64,000 bases of DNA from Chitinophaga arvensicola (GTDB lineage Bacteria; Bacteroidota; Bacteroidia; Chitinophagales; Chitinophagaceae). This document shows positions 26,763 to 35,724 of the stretch, piece by piece. The position numbers were made by a program, and so were the translations under genes. The notes below the pieces were generated by a model. That model had not been told where the DNA came from. It worked only from the letters and a program-made list of their open reading frames with translations, and made no database searches. Position 1 is the first letter of the stretch. Each line of letters opens with the position of its first letter. The stretch covers positions 124,001 through 188,000 of the forward strand of contig NZ_FOJG01000001.1 of assembly GCF_900110835.1 (NCBI RefSeq), written 5' to 3'.

Positions 26763-27257
26763 TTAGTTCAATTTGATTTCTCCTGCCAGTTGTTTTACGT
26801 AGCCTTCCTGCGCTGTTTTATCAGCCAGTTCTCTTCTCAGTACTTTCTCTGCTACTTCAATCACGAGGTTACCCACCTGATTTTTTACATCCGTTAACGC
26901 AGCCATTTTCTGGTTTTCGATAGCGGTGTAAGCTTCACTGATGATCTTCTTTGCTTCTGCCTGAGCCTGTGTTTTGGCTTCGCTGATGATCATGTCTTTC
27001 GCGTCTTTCGCTTCTTTCAGGATCTTGCTTCTTTCAGCTTTAGCTTCCGCCAGCACATGTTCATGTTCTGCTTTCATCTGGGCCATTTCTTCCTTCACTC
27101 TTTCTGCAGTAGCGATAGAGTCAGTGATAGAACCTTCTCTTTCTTTCAGGGTAGCGAGGATGGGAGTCCAGGCAAATTTTTTCAGTATCCAGAATACAAT
27201 GAGGAAAATAAATAATGAAATAAGAAACAAGCCTAACGCGGGTTGCAACAGATCCAT
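26763..27257 (-). CDS. atpF: F1F0 ATP synthase subunit b
   Basis: The 164-residue stator subunit: one N-terminal transmembrane helix (about residues 5-27, LGLFLISLFIFLIVFWILKK) and a long charged coiled coil rich in Ala, Glu and Lys (SIATAERVKEEMAQMKAEHE and on). It anchors the delta subunit to the membrane sector. Only one b-type gene is present, so the stator is a homodimer. Confidence 0.95.
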   Translation of the reverse strand: MDLLQPALGLFLISLFIFLIVFWILKKFAWTPILATLKEREGSITDSIATAERVKEEMAQMKAEHEHVLAEAKAERSKILKEAKDAKDMIISEAKTQAQAEAKKIISEAYTAIENQKMAALTDVKNQVGNLVIEVAEKVLRRELADKTAQEGYVKQLAGEIKLN

Positions 27258-27382
27258 ATAATTAGAATTTTATTATTTTTTTGATATGATATTTTTCTGA
27301 TTCAGGTAGTGTGGTGGTTTGTCTGTAACAAAAGATTACTGCATCCATTGCCCTGTGCGCCGGATGCAGTAAAAAGTTTGGC

Positions 27383-27658
<276 letters not shown>

Positions 27659-27730
27659 TTATAAAAAATTTCGATTTAATAACGCCGTCAGCCTGTTCAC
27701 TTTCAGCTGAAAAACAATTCCCTTCCGGAA

Positions 27731-28906
27731 TTAGTGATGCGCCTCATCATGTGCACCTTCCATCGCCTGACCGATAAATACCGCTGTCAGGTTAGCAAAG
27801 ATGAACGCCTGGATAAATGCTACCAGCAGTTCCAGCATCATCATGACAATGTTAAAGGCTACAGTAATAGGCAGGAAGCCATAACCAGCTACCTTATTCA
27901 ATGACCCGAATATGAACACCAGGGAGATAATACTCAGGATGATAATGTGACCTGCCAGGATGTTGGCAAACAACCTGATCATCAACGATACCGGTTTGGT
28001 AAATACACCGATCAGCTCCACAGGCGCCAGGATGAACTTCACACCAAAAGGAACCGGAGGATTGAAAATGTGACCCCAGAAATGTTTGTTGGTGCTGAAC
28101 ATGGTAGCAATAAAGCTGATGATAGCCAGCGCTGCTGTTACCGCCAGGTTACCCGTTACGTTGGCAGAGCCAGGTAACAGACCAAACAGGTTGTTGATAA
28201 GGATAAAAAAGAATATAGTCAGAATGAAAGGCGTAAACCTTTCTGCATGTTTACCGGGAATATTAGGCTTTACCACCTCGTCACGCATAAAAATGATTAC
28301 CGGCTCCACCAGTCCCTGGAAACCTTTAGGCGCTTTCTTGGAGCCACGTACTTTGTACGCCTTGGCCACATTCAGCATCAGGATCACCAGCAATGCAGAG
28401 GCAACGATCATGAAGGTGATGTTCTTGGTGATGGAGAAGTCGTAGATCTTCTCATCGGTTGGATTACCGTCTCCGTCAACAGCAATTACTTTACCGTCTA
28501 CATATTTAGCCGGGTCCAGTCCTTTTTCATGCAGGTAATGTGCATTCACCAGCTGATAACCTTCGTAAGCCTTATGGCCGTGTTCGAATTTAGCAGAGGA
28601 AAATACAGATGTACCACGGGCAGGATTGTAAATGATCACAGGCAACGGCACTGTGTAATGGCTTTCACCAATACTGAAAATGTGCCAGTCATGCGCATCT
28701 TTTACGTGTCCAAGAATTACTTCCTTAGCATCAAATTTTTTAGGCTCAGCCGCTTCTCCCCCATGTCCTTCTTCGCCACCAGCAACAACCTTAGCTGTTT
28801 CTTCGTGATGAGCTTCCTGTGCAAAGGAAAAATTACTAAAACTGTGAAGGCCTAAAACCATCACAAGTGCTACCATTCTATGTTTGAACCAATTGAAAGA
28901 AATCAC
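27731..28906 (-). CDS. atpB: F1F0 ATP synthase subunit a with long periplasmic extension
   Basis: The 391-residue proton-channel subunit. The essential Arg311 lies in KPVSLMIRLFANILAGH, followed by AFIQAFIFANLTAVFIG. A signal-peptide-like N-terminus (ending SFAQ) and a His-rich region of about 130 residues (HHEETAKVV, GEEGHGGEA, KDAHDWHIF) precede the first channel helix, as in other Bacteroidota. The first codon is GTG at 28906; an ATG 10 codons later (28876) also gives a usable signal peptide. It heads atpBEFHA. A -7 box at 28926-28933 precedes it. Confidence 0.96.
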   Translation of the reverse strand: MISFNWFKHRMVALVMVLGLHSFSNFSFAQEAHHEETAKVVAGGEEGHGGEAAEPKKFDAKEVILGHVKDAHDWHIFSIGESHYTVPLPVIIYNPARGTSVFSSAKFEHGHKAYEGYQLVNAHYLHEKGLDPAKYVDGKVIAVDGDGNPTDEKIYDFSITKNITFMIVASALLVILMLNVAKAYKVRGSKKAPKGFQGLVEPVIIFMRDEVVKPNIPGKHAERFTPFILTIFFFILINNLFGLLPGSANVTGNLAVTAALAIISFIATMFSTNKHFWGHIFNPPVPFGVKFILAPVELIGVFTKPVSLMIRLFANILAGHIIILSIISLVFIFGSLNKVAGYGFLPITVAFNIVMMMLELLVAFIQAFIFANLTAVFIGQAMEGAHDEAHH

Positions 28907-29242
28907 CGTTTTCTGAAATTTTGCGCAAAGATACTCGTTTTTATCTTCAAAATTAAGCGACTACGGAAAAAAAGTAGTATATATTGCAATTATATTGATA
29001 ACCAGCGCATTGTGTTTAAAAAATAAGCCGCTTTTTTTGGGCAAAACAACTTCAAAATTAAACCACCTGGAAAAGTATTTCATATTATCTTTTTTCTCAT
29101 TTATCTACCGGTAGATGAACACGCCCGAAGGTAAAAGCACCTGCCATTGCATAGCAAAGGCAACCATAATGGCTGCCCCTGAAAAAATATGCCGGGAGAT
29201 AGATCCGTAGTTAGTCCACCATATTGACGAACTCATCCCGAT
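28907..29242. other. intergenic region between ABC exporter and atpB
   Basis: 336 bases, AT-rich near atpB. It holds the atp -7 box, a perfect palindrome ATCTACCGGTAGAT (around 29103-29116) and two short minus-strand frames of 43 codons (29105-29236) and 40 codons (28961-29083). The first has a hydrophobic stretch (IFSGAAIMVAFAMQW), but I see no family match, start context or conservation evidence, so neither is called. No AtpI/AtpZ gene is evident here. Confidence 0.5.
28926..28933 (-). promoter_or_regulatory. -7 box of the atp operon promoter
   Basis: On the minus strand TATCTTTG, an exact TAnnTTTG match, 19 bases before the GTG start of atpB. A TTTG lies 14 bases upstream, a shorter spacing than usual. 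Confidence 0.6.
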
Positions 29243-31003
29243 TTACACCTTGCTCACATTAAACTGCATACTGTGCAACTTGAAGTAAAAACCTTCCAGC
29301 TTTAATAACTCCTCATGCGTACCCATCTCCTTGATCTCCCCTTTATCCAGCACGATAATTTTATCGGCCTTGCTGATGGTCGACAGGCGGTGAGCGATAA
29401 TAATCGCCGTACGATCGGCAATGAGCTTATCAATCGCCCGCTGGATCATCATTTCAGATTCTGTATCCACTGAAGAAGTAGCCTCATCCAGCACCAGGAT
29501 AGCCGGATCATACAGCAGCGCCCTCACAAATGAAATCAGCTGTCGCTGACCGAGCGACAAGGTACTACCCCGCTCCATCACCTGGTAATCGTAGCCGCCG
29601 GGCAATTGCATGATAAAATCGTGGATCCCGATCAAACGGGAAGCCTCTTCCACCTTTGCCCGGCTGATATTGGAATTGTGCAGCGTAATGTTATCGTAAA
29701 TAGAGCCGGCAAACAGGAACACATCCTGCAACACCACACCAATTTTACTGCGCAACGATTCCAGCGAATATGCCGGCAGCTCAATATCATCGATCTTAAT
29801 GCTTCCTTTCTGAATTTCGTATAACCGGTTCAGGATACTGATGATGGTGGTTTTGCCGGAGCCGGTATGCCCCACAATAGCCACTGTATCTCCGGGCTTT
29901 GCATGAAAACTGATGTTTTTCAGTACATAACGGTCATCTACATACGCGAAGCTCACATTCTCAAAGGTAATAGCCCCCTTCATCCCTGCGGCACTCTGAT
30001 GCCCCCTGTCCGGGATATAATCCTGGTTATCCAGCACTTTGAAAACGCGCTCACTCGCCACCATTCCCATCTGCAGGGTATTAAACTTATCTGCCAGCAT
30101 ACGGAGCGGGCGAAACAGCATATTCAGGTACATGATAAAGGCAATCATCACCCCTTGCGTCACTTCGTAATTCAATACCTTGTTGGCGCCCCACCATACC
30201 ATCAGTCCCAGCGATATTGCCAGGATAATTTCCACTACCGGGAAAAAGACGGAATACGCAAAGATGGCGTCGATATTGGCCTTGCGGTGTTCCTTGTTGA
30301 TATGCTTGAAACGGGCAAACTCCCTTTTTTCAGCAGTAAAGGCCTGTACTACTACCATTCCCGTGAGATGCTCCTGCACAAAGGCATTCAGGGCAGAAAC
30401 AGCGTTACGTACCCGGTAAAAGGATTTATTGACGCTCTCCTTGAAAATATAAGTGGCAAAAATCAGGATAGGAAAGGGCGACAGGCTGATCAGCGTAAGC
30501 CGCCAGTCTTCCATAAACATCACCACCAGGATGGCAATGATCATCAACAGATCCGCCACAATAGAAATAATCCCTTCTGAAAACACATCGTTGATGGCTT
30601 CAATGTCGTTGATGGTGCGGGTTGTAAGCGTACCGATCGGGGTTTTATCAAAAAAAGCCAGGTTCAGGTGTACAATCTTCTTGTACACTGTTACACGCAG
30701 GTCTTTCACCACCGACTGCCCCAGCCAGTTGGTCAGGTACGAAAAGAAGAACCGCACCACCGTTTCCAGCAGCAATAATCCTATCTGCACAACCGTCACC
30801 AGGATCAGCATCTGTACCAGCTGATTGGCAATATACTTATCTACAGTGACCTGGATCAGGTATGGACGCAAAGGGGAAATAGCGGCCAATATCACCGTTA
30901 ATATCATCGAGATGTAGAAGGATCGTTTGTAAGGGGCCGCGAATGAGAATATGCGCCGTAATAAACTAAAATCAAATACTTTCTTTACCGCAAGATTTTC
31001 CAA
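29243..31003 (-). CDS. ABC-type exporter, fused permease and ATPase (MsbA-like)
   Basis: A 586-residue half-transporter with six transmembrane helices in residues about 20-320 and a nucleotide-binding domain from about 345. Motifs: Walker A GHTGSGKTT, Q-loop VLQDVFLFAG, signature LSLGQRQL, Walker B ILVLDEATSSVD and the switch His in IIAHRLST. It would act as a homodimer exporting lipids or drugs across the inner membrane. The signature is complete, so both sites should be active. It appears to be a single-gene unit with its own promoter. Confidence 0.94.
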   Translation of the reverse strand: MENLAVKKVFDFSLLRRIFSFAAPYKRSFYISMILTVILAAISPLRPYLIQVTVDKYIANQLVQMLILVTVVQIGLLLLETVVRFFFSYLTNWLGQSVVKDLRVTVYKKIVHLNLAFFDKTPIGTLTTRTINDIEAINDVFSEGIISIVADLLMIIAILVVMFMEDWRLTLISLSPFPILIFATYIFKESVNKSFYRVRNAVSALNAFVQEHLTGMVVVQAFTAEKREFARFKHINKEHRKANIDAIFAYSVFFPVVEIILAISLGLMVWWGANKVLNYEVTQGVMIAFIMYLNMLFRPLRMLADKFNTLQMGMVASERVFKVLDNQDYIPDRGHQSAAGMKGAITFENVSFAYVDDRYVLKNISFHAKPGDTVAIVGHTGSGKTTIISILNRLYEIQKGSIKIDDIELPAYSLESLRSKIGVVLQDVFLFAGSIYDNITLHNSNISRAKVEEASRLIGIHDFIMQLPGGYDYQVMERGSTLSLGQRQLISFVRALLYDPAILVLDEATSSVDTESEMMIQRAIDKLIADRTAIIIAHRLSTISKADKIIVLDKGEIKEMGTHEELLKLEGFYFKLHSMQFNVSKV

Positions 31004-31026
31004 TGTGCCAGGTTTAAACTACACAA

Positions 31027-31034
31027 CAAACCTA
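31027..31034 (-). promoter_or_regulatory. -7 box of the ABC exporter promoter
   Basis: TAGGTTTG on the minus strand, exact TAnnTTTG, 23 bases before the ATG at 31003. Confidence 0.5.
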
Positions 31035-31090
31035 CGATAAAAAATATTCAGGGGGATATTTCCGGCACTACCTGCCTGCTAATAAACGAA

Positions 31091-31115
31091 GAAGGCGTCC
31101 CGTAGAGACGCCTTC
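31091..31115 (-). terminator. hairpin after the 732-residue protein gene
   Basis: GAAGGCGTC (31091-31099) and GACGCCTTC (31107-31115) form a perfect 9-base stem with a 7-base loop, 15 bases after the stop. The following minus-strand sequence TTCGTTTATT is only moderately T-rich. Confidence 0.65.
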
Positions 31116-31130
31116 CGCATTTATACCTAA

Positions 31131-33329
31131 TTATTTCTTTTCGTCTTTCATGATCTGCTTGTAAGCCTTGATGAAAATGGCGCCGAGATTTTTGTGAGGC
31201 GGCACATAATCACTGAACAGATCTTTGTTCCGGGCATCACCTGCAAACCGTTTGGTCAGCTGCGCCCACATAATCACCCAGTCTACATTTTTACCGGACC
31301 TAACCTGGTCTTCCAGGCTATGAATAATCGGTTCATTTACGAAACGGGTACCTACCTGTTTGGAAGAAATGATATGCGCTTCCGGTGATTTTTCCAGTAC
31401 AGTAGCCAGGTTATGATAACCGCCACAGGAGCCCAGCACCACTATTTTAGCAGAGCTTTGCAGATTCTCCAGGGTAGTATTGATATGATAACTGTGACCA
31501 CGGTGAATAAAGATCGTCGGGTGAATATCGTTTTCATCCAGGTAATCAGACAGTTTGGAAATGGCTTCTTTATCGCCCGGCTCATCTACCGGCAGGTTCG
31601 CATAAATAGTAGTGGGTTTACCTTTCACCGAAGTGATGGTGGCCCAGTATTTATTTTTGCTTACTCTCCAGTCGGACGAAGGGAAATTGGTCATGAAGCT
31701 GGCGAAAGACTCCTGGCCATCCTTATCTCCGTAAAAGAATACCTGTTGGTATACCCTGCCACTGTCACTTTCCAGTGTATTGAAAGTAACGAAATTAATA
31801 GGCGGCAGTTGCAATTTGGCAGCCATATCGGAAGCTTTGGAAGAATCATTTTCGGCTTTCGATTCTGTTTCAAACAGGCTGCTCAGCAACTGGTAGATAA
31901 CAGTACCCCGTGTATCATTGTGTTTCCTGACATAGGCCAGGTTCTTTTTTACTTCTGCCCGCAGGAAGTCCAGCAGTTTTTCATCACGGATGCTACCAAA
32001 GGAGTTGGCCACGTCTACTGCATCTTCCAGGTCTTCCGTTTTTTCCAGGTTCTGCACATACTTCTGCATGAGATAATTGGAATTTTCCGGCGCCATGGAT
32101 TTCAGGAAATGATCCAGGGTATTGAAACCGGCAGCCATGGCGATAAACTTCTTGAAGCGGTCAAAATTTACCATCATCAGTAAGCTATCCCCGCGCGGAG
32201 GTTTCATCCGGAGCATCATCTGGTCATATAAACCTGCGTTGTTATGGTTGGTATAACTGGAAGTATACAGTTCTTCCTGACCGTTTATGATGAGGTAGTA
32301 AAGTTCTTCCGGTGTAAAATTCTTCACGATGGCAAAGCGGACAGGCGCTGGTTCTTCATGCAGATCGTTCACCGTGCGGATATACAGCAGTGATTTTGCC
32401 AGCATATTTTCCATCATGGCTTTGAGGCCAAAAGGATTTTGTCCGTCATTTTTCATCTTTTGCAGGGCGATGGTGGACTTCACCATCTGTTTGTAGTACT
32501 GGTAGTCGTTATCTACGATAGGTTCCAGTTTATCTACGGTGGTGGTACCTGCAATCAGTTCGTCTATAAAAGGCAATATCTTGGTGCTTTGCGGCGATTG
32601 GCCGATGCGTACAATCTGCTGTACGATCGGGTCCTGGTTGCGCTTGATGGCATTGGCCATCGGCGTATAGGAAGTAGCGTAGGTTAATACCTGGTTGGGG
32701 TATTTCCGGGCTACGGCGGCTACGATAGAATCGGTACCAGGGTAGTTGAGATAGTCACCCAGTTTGGGCATTACTGTTTCCAGGTTGTTGAAGGCAAATT
32801 TTGTAAACACCTGTCCACGGGCTTCTTTATAACCGGGATTATCCTGGAATGATTCAATCAGTCTTTCAGAGGCTTCGTAAGAAAGATTCTGGATATAGGG
32901 CAGAATGCTCTGGCCTTTGATATCGGCGTGCATCATATTGCGGAAAGCAGCTACAATAGCGGGTGCTTCTTCCGGATCAATATTGTGATGGGCGCGTTTC
33001 TGGTTATAGTCTTTCAGCATCACATAGATGGCGGAGAGGTATTTTACCTTTAACCGGTGATCCAGTGCGTCGTTATCCTCAATTTCCTGCTGCATATCAT
33101 CCACTTCCTTGATCAGGGCGTTTGTCACCTGCAGATTGGTAGTCTGGTCATCAGACACCTTCACAAGGTCATCCGCCTTGCCGTCGAATTTGGCGGCAGC
33201 GGCCTGTTCTTTATCAATATTGTCATGAAATCCCTGTCTGCTGATTGGAATTGGATGGTGGCTGCTTTGTGCCTGCATTCCACTAACGGCAAACACCGTC
33301 AGCGATAATATTATTAGAAATCTTCTCAT
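31131..33329 (-). CDS. secreted protein with a possible caspase/CHAT-like C-terminal domain
   Basis: A 732-residue exported protein I do not recognise as a named family. A signal peptide ends at GMQAQ (about residue 21). Residues about 40-540 are helical and repeat-like. The C-terminal part starts with a strand, QQVFFYGDKDGQESFASF, and contains TIFIHRGHSYH (His612) followed 23 residues later by AKIVVLGSCGGYH (Cys635). A hydrophobic strand ending in Gly-His-Ser and another ending in Ser-Cys is the layout of clan CD cysteine peptidases (caspase, CHAT, gingipain), so a peptidase-like fold is a reasonable guess. The short His-Cys distance is unusual. It is a single-gene unit with its own promoter and terminator. 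Confidence 0.75.
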   Translation of the reverse strand: MRRFLIILSLTVFAVSGMQAQSSHHPIPISRQGFHDNIDKEQAAAAKFDGKADDLVKVSDDQTTNLQVTNALIKEVDDMQQEIEDNDALDHRLKVKYLSAIYVMLKDYNQKRAHHNIDPEEAPAIVAAFRNMMHADIKGQSILPYIQNLSYEASERLIESFQDNPGYKEARGQVFTKFAFNNLETVMPKLGDYLNYPGTDSIVAAVARKYPNQVLTYATSYTPMANAIKRNQDPIVQQIVRIGQSPQSTKILPFIDELIAGTTTVDKLEPIVDNDYQYYKQMVKSTIALQKMKNDGQNPFGLKAMMENMLAKSLLYIRTVNDLHEEPAPVRFAIVKNFTPEELYYLIINGQEELYTSSYTNHNNAGLYDQMMLRMKPPRGDSLLMMVNFDRFKKFIAMAAGFNTLDHFLKSMAPENSNYLMQKYVQNLEKTEDLEDAVDVANSFGSIRDEKLLDFLRAEVKKNLAYVRKHNDTRGTVIYQLLSSLFETESKAENDSSKASDMAAKLQLPPINFVTFNTLESDSGRVYQQVFFYGDKDGQESFASFMTNFPSSDWRVSKNKYWATITSVKGKPTTIYANLPVDEPGDKEAISKLSDYLDENDIHPTIFIHRGHSYHINTTLENLQSSAKIVVLGSCGGYHNLATVLEKSPEAHIISSKQVGTRFVNEPIIHSLEDQVRSGKNVDWVIMWAQLTKRFAGDARNKDLFSDYVPPHKNLGAIFIKAYKQIMKDEKK

Positions 33330-33361
33330 ACTAAAGTGATCTTTTCCCGAGGACCAGATAG

Positions 33362-33369
33362 CAAATTTA
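33362..33369 (-). promoter_or_regulatory. -7 box upstream of the 732-residue protein
   Basis: TAAATTTG on the minus strand matches TAnnTTTG exactly, 32 bases before the start codon at 33329. Confidence 0.5.
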
Positions 33370-33643
33370 CAACCAAAATACAGAGTTTGCCAGCACCTGG
33401 TTACTATCTTTTGTTTTTTAAGATGAAATATATATAATTATTCCATCTATAACTCAAACTGTCATTCGAAAGCCGCCAGTGCATCAAAATGGCAGCGCTC
33501 CCGTGGAGTTTCCTTCAGTTAGATAATAATCACTCCTCTATGGATGCCGAATAATTTACATATCGCAAGCGCATTGTTATTTGATGTAACTTGCTGAAGT
33601 AGGCGGAAAACCAGTCTGATATTGAATTAACAATTTCATAATG

Positions 33644-33683
33644 TTAATTTTCCATTAATCACGGGGTTGGCTTTATAATTTTG
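33644..33683 (+). promoter_or_regulatory. PhoB-like regulator promoter with direct repeat
   Basis: A -7 box TAATTTTG (33676-33683) lacks a -33 box at the usual place. Instead TTAATT (33644-33649) and TTAATC (33655-33660) form a direct repeat with one helical-turn spacing. Such repeats bound by PhoB-type activators can replace the upstream promoter element, so this may be an autoregulatory site. Confidence 0.4.
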
Positions 33684-33708
33684 TCCCGTCTTTTTAAAAG
33701 CAAAATTT

Positions 33709-34392
33709 ATGATAGACCAAGCGGTTGCAGGAAAAATACTGGTAGTAGATGACGAATTGGATATTCTGGAAATTATCAGCTACAATCTAAAAACAGCGGG
33801 TTATGATACCGTAACCGCGAAAGACGGCAGCGAGGCTATCCAGAAAGCAAAAATATTCAGACCGGATCTGATTATGCTGGATATCATGATGCCGAATAAG
33901 AACGGAATCGATACCTGCCGCGAAATCAGGAAAATCCCTGAATTCAAAGACACCATGGTATTATTTTTAACCGCGCTGAATGATGAGAAATCAGAAGTGG
34001 ACGGTTTAAACATGGGCGCCGACGATTACATTGCAAAGCCTATCAAACCCAAATTACTGGTAAGCAGAATCAATGCGTTGTTCCGCCGCTTACACAAACC
34101 GGAAGAAACCCGCGTTACCCTGGGCGACCTGATCATTGACCGCGAAAAGTTCACGGTTACCTACAAAGGTCAGGAAATCATTCTCGCTAAGAAAGAGTTT
34201 GAATTACTGCAGTTACTGGCATCCAAACCCGGCCGTGTATTTCTGCGGAATGAAATCCTCAACCAGGTTTGGGGTACAGAAGTGATTGTAGGAGACCGTA
34301 CGATTGACGTGCATATCCGTAAAATCCGTCAGAAAATAGGCATCGACTTAATTACCACTGTAAAAGGCGTAGGCTACAAGTTCGAGATGTAG
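33709..34392 (+). CDS. PhoB-like response regulator
   Basis: A 227-residue response regulator with an OmpR/PhoB winged helix. Receiver: VVDDELD acidic pocket, Asp58 in IMLDIMMP, FLTALN, and IAKPIKPKLL with the conserved Lys. DNA-binding domain: LAKKEFELLQLLASKPGRVF and VGDRTIDVHIRKIRQKIG. It is followed 208 bases later by a PhoR-like kinase and then by a convergent OprP-type phosphate porin, so phosphate-starvation control is likely. A hairpin at 34448-34475 stands between regulator and kinase. Confidence 0.94.
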   Translation: MIDQAVAGKILVVDDELDILEIISYNLKTAGYDTVTAKDGSEAIQKAKIFRPDLIMLDIMMPNKNGIDTCREIRKIPEFKDTMVLFLTALNDEKSEVDGLNMGADDYIAKPIKPKLLVSRINALFRRLHKPEETRVTLGDLIIDREKFTVTYKGQEIILAKKEFELLQLLASKPGRVFLRNEILNQVWGTEVIVGDRTIDVHIRKIRQKIGIDLITTVKGVGYKFEM

Positions 34393-34447
34393 TAGCCCTG
34401 CCGGATTTATAGCTTGCGGCATTTCGCCGTTAGCTATCTGCCGGGCG

Positions 34448-34475
34448 GACAACAACTTCCGTGTTGTCATTTTCT
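34448..34475 (+). terminator. terminator between response regulator and histidine kinase
   Basis: GACAACA (34448-34454) and TGTTGTC (34462-34468) form a 7-base stem with a 7-base loop, followed by ATTTTCTT. A weaker imperfect stem (ATAGCT...AGCTAT, 34409-34437) precedes it. It could lower kinase expression relative to the regulator. Confidence 0.5.
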
Positions 34476-34600
34476 TATTCAAATCCCACCAAAACACCCG
34501 TCGCTAACAGCTAAAGGCTAGCGGATAAAAGCTATTACTGTTGTCAAGTAAAAAATTTAAAGTAATTTCCCATTATTACATCAATTACTCACTTTGGAGT

Positions 34601-35650
34601 ATGTTTAAAGCTAAAAATCTATCCCCGCAAAAATTAGCGGGTTTTACAGCCCTGGTTATATCAGCCATCATCGCATTGGGCAGCTTCGTGGTGGATGGTA
34701 ACTGGAAAGTAGTGGTGGGAGCCTTTGTACTGACTTTCCTGGTATCTTACTACCTGTACCTTTATACCCTGCAGAATTTTATTTACAGGAAAATAAAGCT
34801 GATCTATAAATTCATTTACCAGACCAAAGCGTCCAAGCGGGAAGAGTTTTTTCAGAAAAATATCCTTCCCCTGAAAACCATTGAAGAGGTAAGTGAAGAT
34901 GTGGAAAAATGGGCCAGCCAGAAGAAAGAAGAACTGGAAAACCTACGCCGGAACGAAGAGTTCCGCAAAGAATTCCTGCTCAACCTTTCCCATGAACTGA
35001 AAACACCCATTTTCGCAGTACAGGGCTATATCCACACCCTGCTGGATGGCGCCCTGGAAGATCCTAACGTCAATAAACTATTCCTGAAAAACGCTACCAA
35101 GAACATCGACCGGCTTTGCCGCCTGATCGATGACCTGGATGAAATTTCCAAACTGGAAAGCGGGGAAATGACGGTCAACGCAGAAGTATTTGTGATCCAG
35201 GATCTCATCAAGGATGTATTTGATACCCTCTCCCTGAAAGCCAATACAAAAGGCATCAAGTTCAGCATCAAGAAAGGCTGCGAAGCGCCCCAGCCGGTGC
35301 ATGCCGACAAGGAAAAAATCCGCCAGGTACTCATTAACCTGGTAGACAATTCCATCAAATACGGCAAACCAGACGGCCACACCATCGCCAGCATTTACAG
35401 CATGGACGGGAAACGCGTACTGGTGGAAATTTCAGATGATGGTATCGGTATGGCGGAAGAACACCTGCCAAGGGTATTCGAACGCTTTTACCGCACCGAC
35501 CGGGCCCGCAGCCGCGATATCGGCGGAACAGGACTCGGCCTCGCCATCGTGAAACATATCGTGGAAGCACACGATCAATCCATCACCGTACGGAGCAAGC
35601 CTGAAATAGGCAGTACGTTTGGATTTACCATGGAATCAGGAAGAGAATAA
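34601..35650 (+). CDS. PhoR-like membrane sensor histidine kinase
   Basis: A 349-residue kinase with two N-terminal transmembrane helices (roughly residues 12-32 and 37-56), a short linker and the catalytic core. His131 in LLNLSHELKTPIF is phosphorylated; the N box is VLINLVDNSIKYG, and the G boxes are ISDDGIGM and GGTGLGLAIVKHI. There is no large periplasmic sensor, which is the PhoR/PhoB pattern where the signal comes through the transport system. I chose the ATG at 34601; the open frame begins with a TTG at 34541 that adds 20 residues of weak support. Confidence 0.92.
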   Translation: MFKAKNLSPQKLAGFTALVISAIIALGSFVVDGNWKVVVGAFVLTFLVSYYLYLYTLQNFIYRKIKLIYKFIYQTKASKREEFFQKNILPLKTIEEVSEDVEKWASQKKEELENLRRNEEFRKEFLLNLSHELKTPIFAVQGYIHTLLDGALEDPNVNKLFLKNATKNIDRLCRLIDDLDEISKLESGEMTVNAEVFVIQDLIKDVFDTLSLKANTKGIKFSIKKGCEAPQPVHADKEKIRQVLINLVDNSIKYGKPDGHTIASIYSMDGKRVLVEISDDGIGMAEEHLPRVFERFYRTDRARSRDIGGTGLGLAIVKHIVEAHDQSITVRSKPEIGSTFGFTMESGRE

Positions 35651-35658
35651 AATAATTG

Positions 35659-35714
35659 TATAAAAGAGAAAGGGTAAACGGGAGATATCTCCTGTTTACC
35701 CTTTCTCTTTTATA
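35659..35714. terminator. 28-base-arm palindromic terminator between kinase and porin
   Basis: Arms 35659-35686 and 35687-35714 mirror each other across the whole 56 bases with one G-U mismatch (core GAAAGGGTAAAC). Outer ends are A-rich and T-rich on either strand, so it can stop both convergent genes. Confidence 0.93.
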
Positions 35715-35724
35715 GGCTGTATTG

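Larger units (their letters stand above)
33330..33708. other. intergenic region between the 732-residue protein and the PhoB-like regulator
   Basis: 379 bases holding two divergent promoters: TAAATTTG (33362-33369, minus strand) and TAATTTTG (33676-33683, plus strand). A direct repeat TTAATT/TTAATC with an 11-base period lies at 33644-33660, just above the second -7 box. The middle, about 33420-33640, shows no gene or strong hairpin that I can support. Confidence 0.6.

Noticed and set aside
28961..29236. Two small minus-strand frames (40 and 43 codons) upstream of atpB
   Set aside because: No family match, no clear start context and no sign of AtpI/AtpZ. Kept only as a note on the intergenic region.
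35659..35714. Palindrome as insertion-sequence end
   Set aside because: It is symmetric within itself, lies between two intact convergent genes and has no transposase or target duplication.
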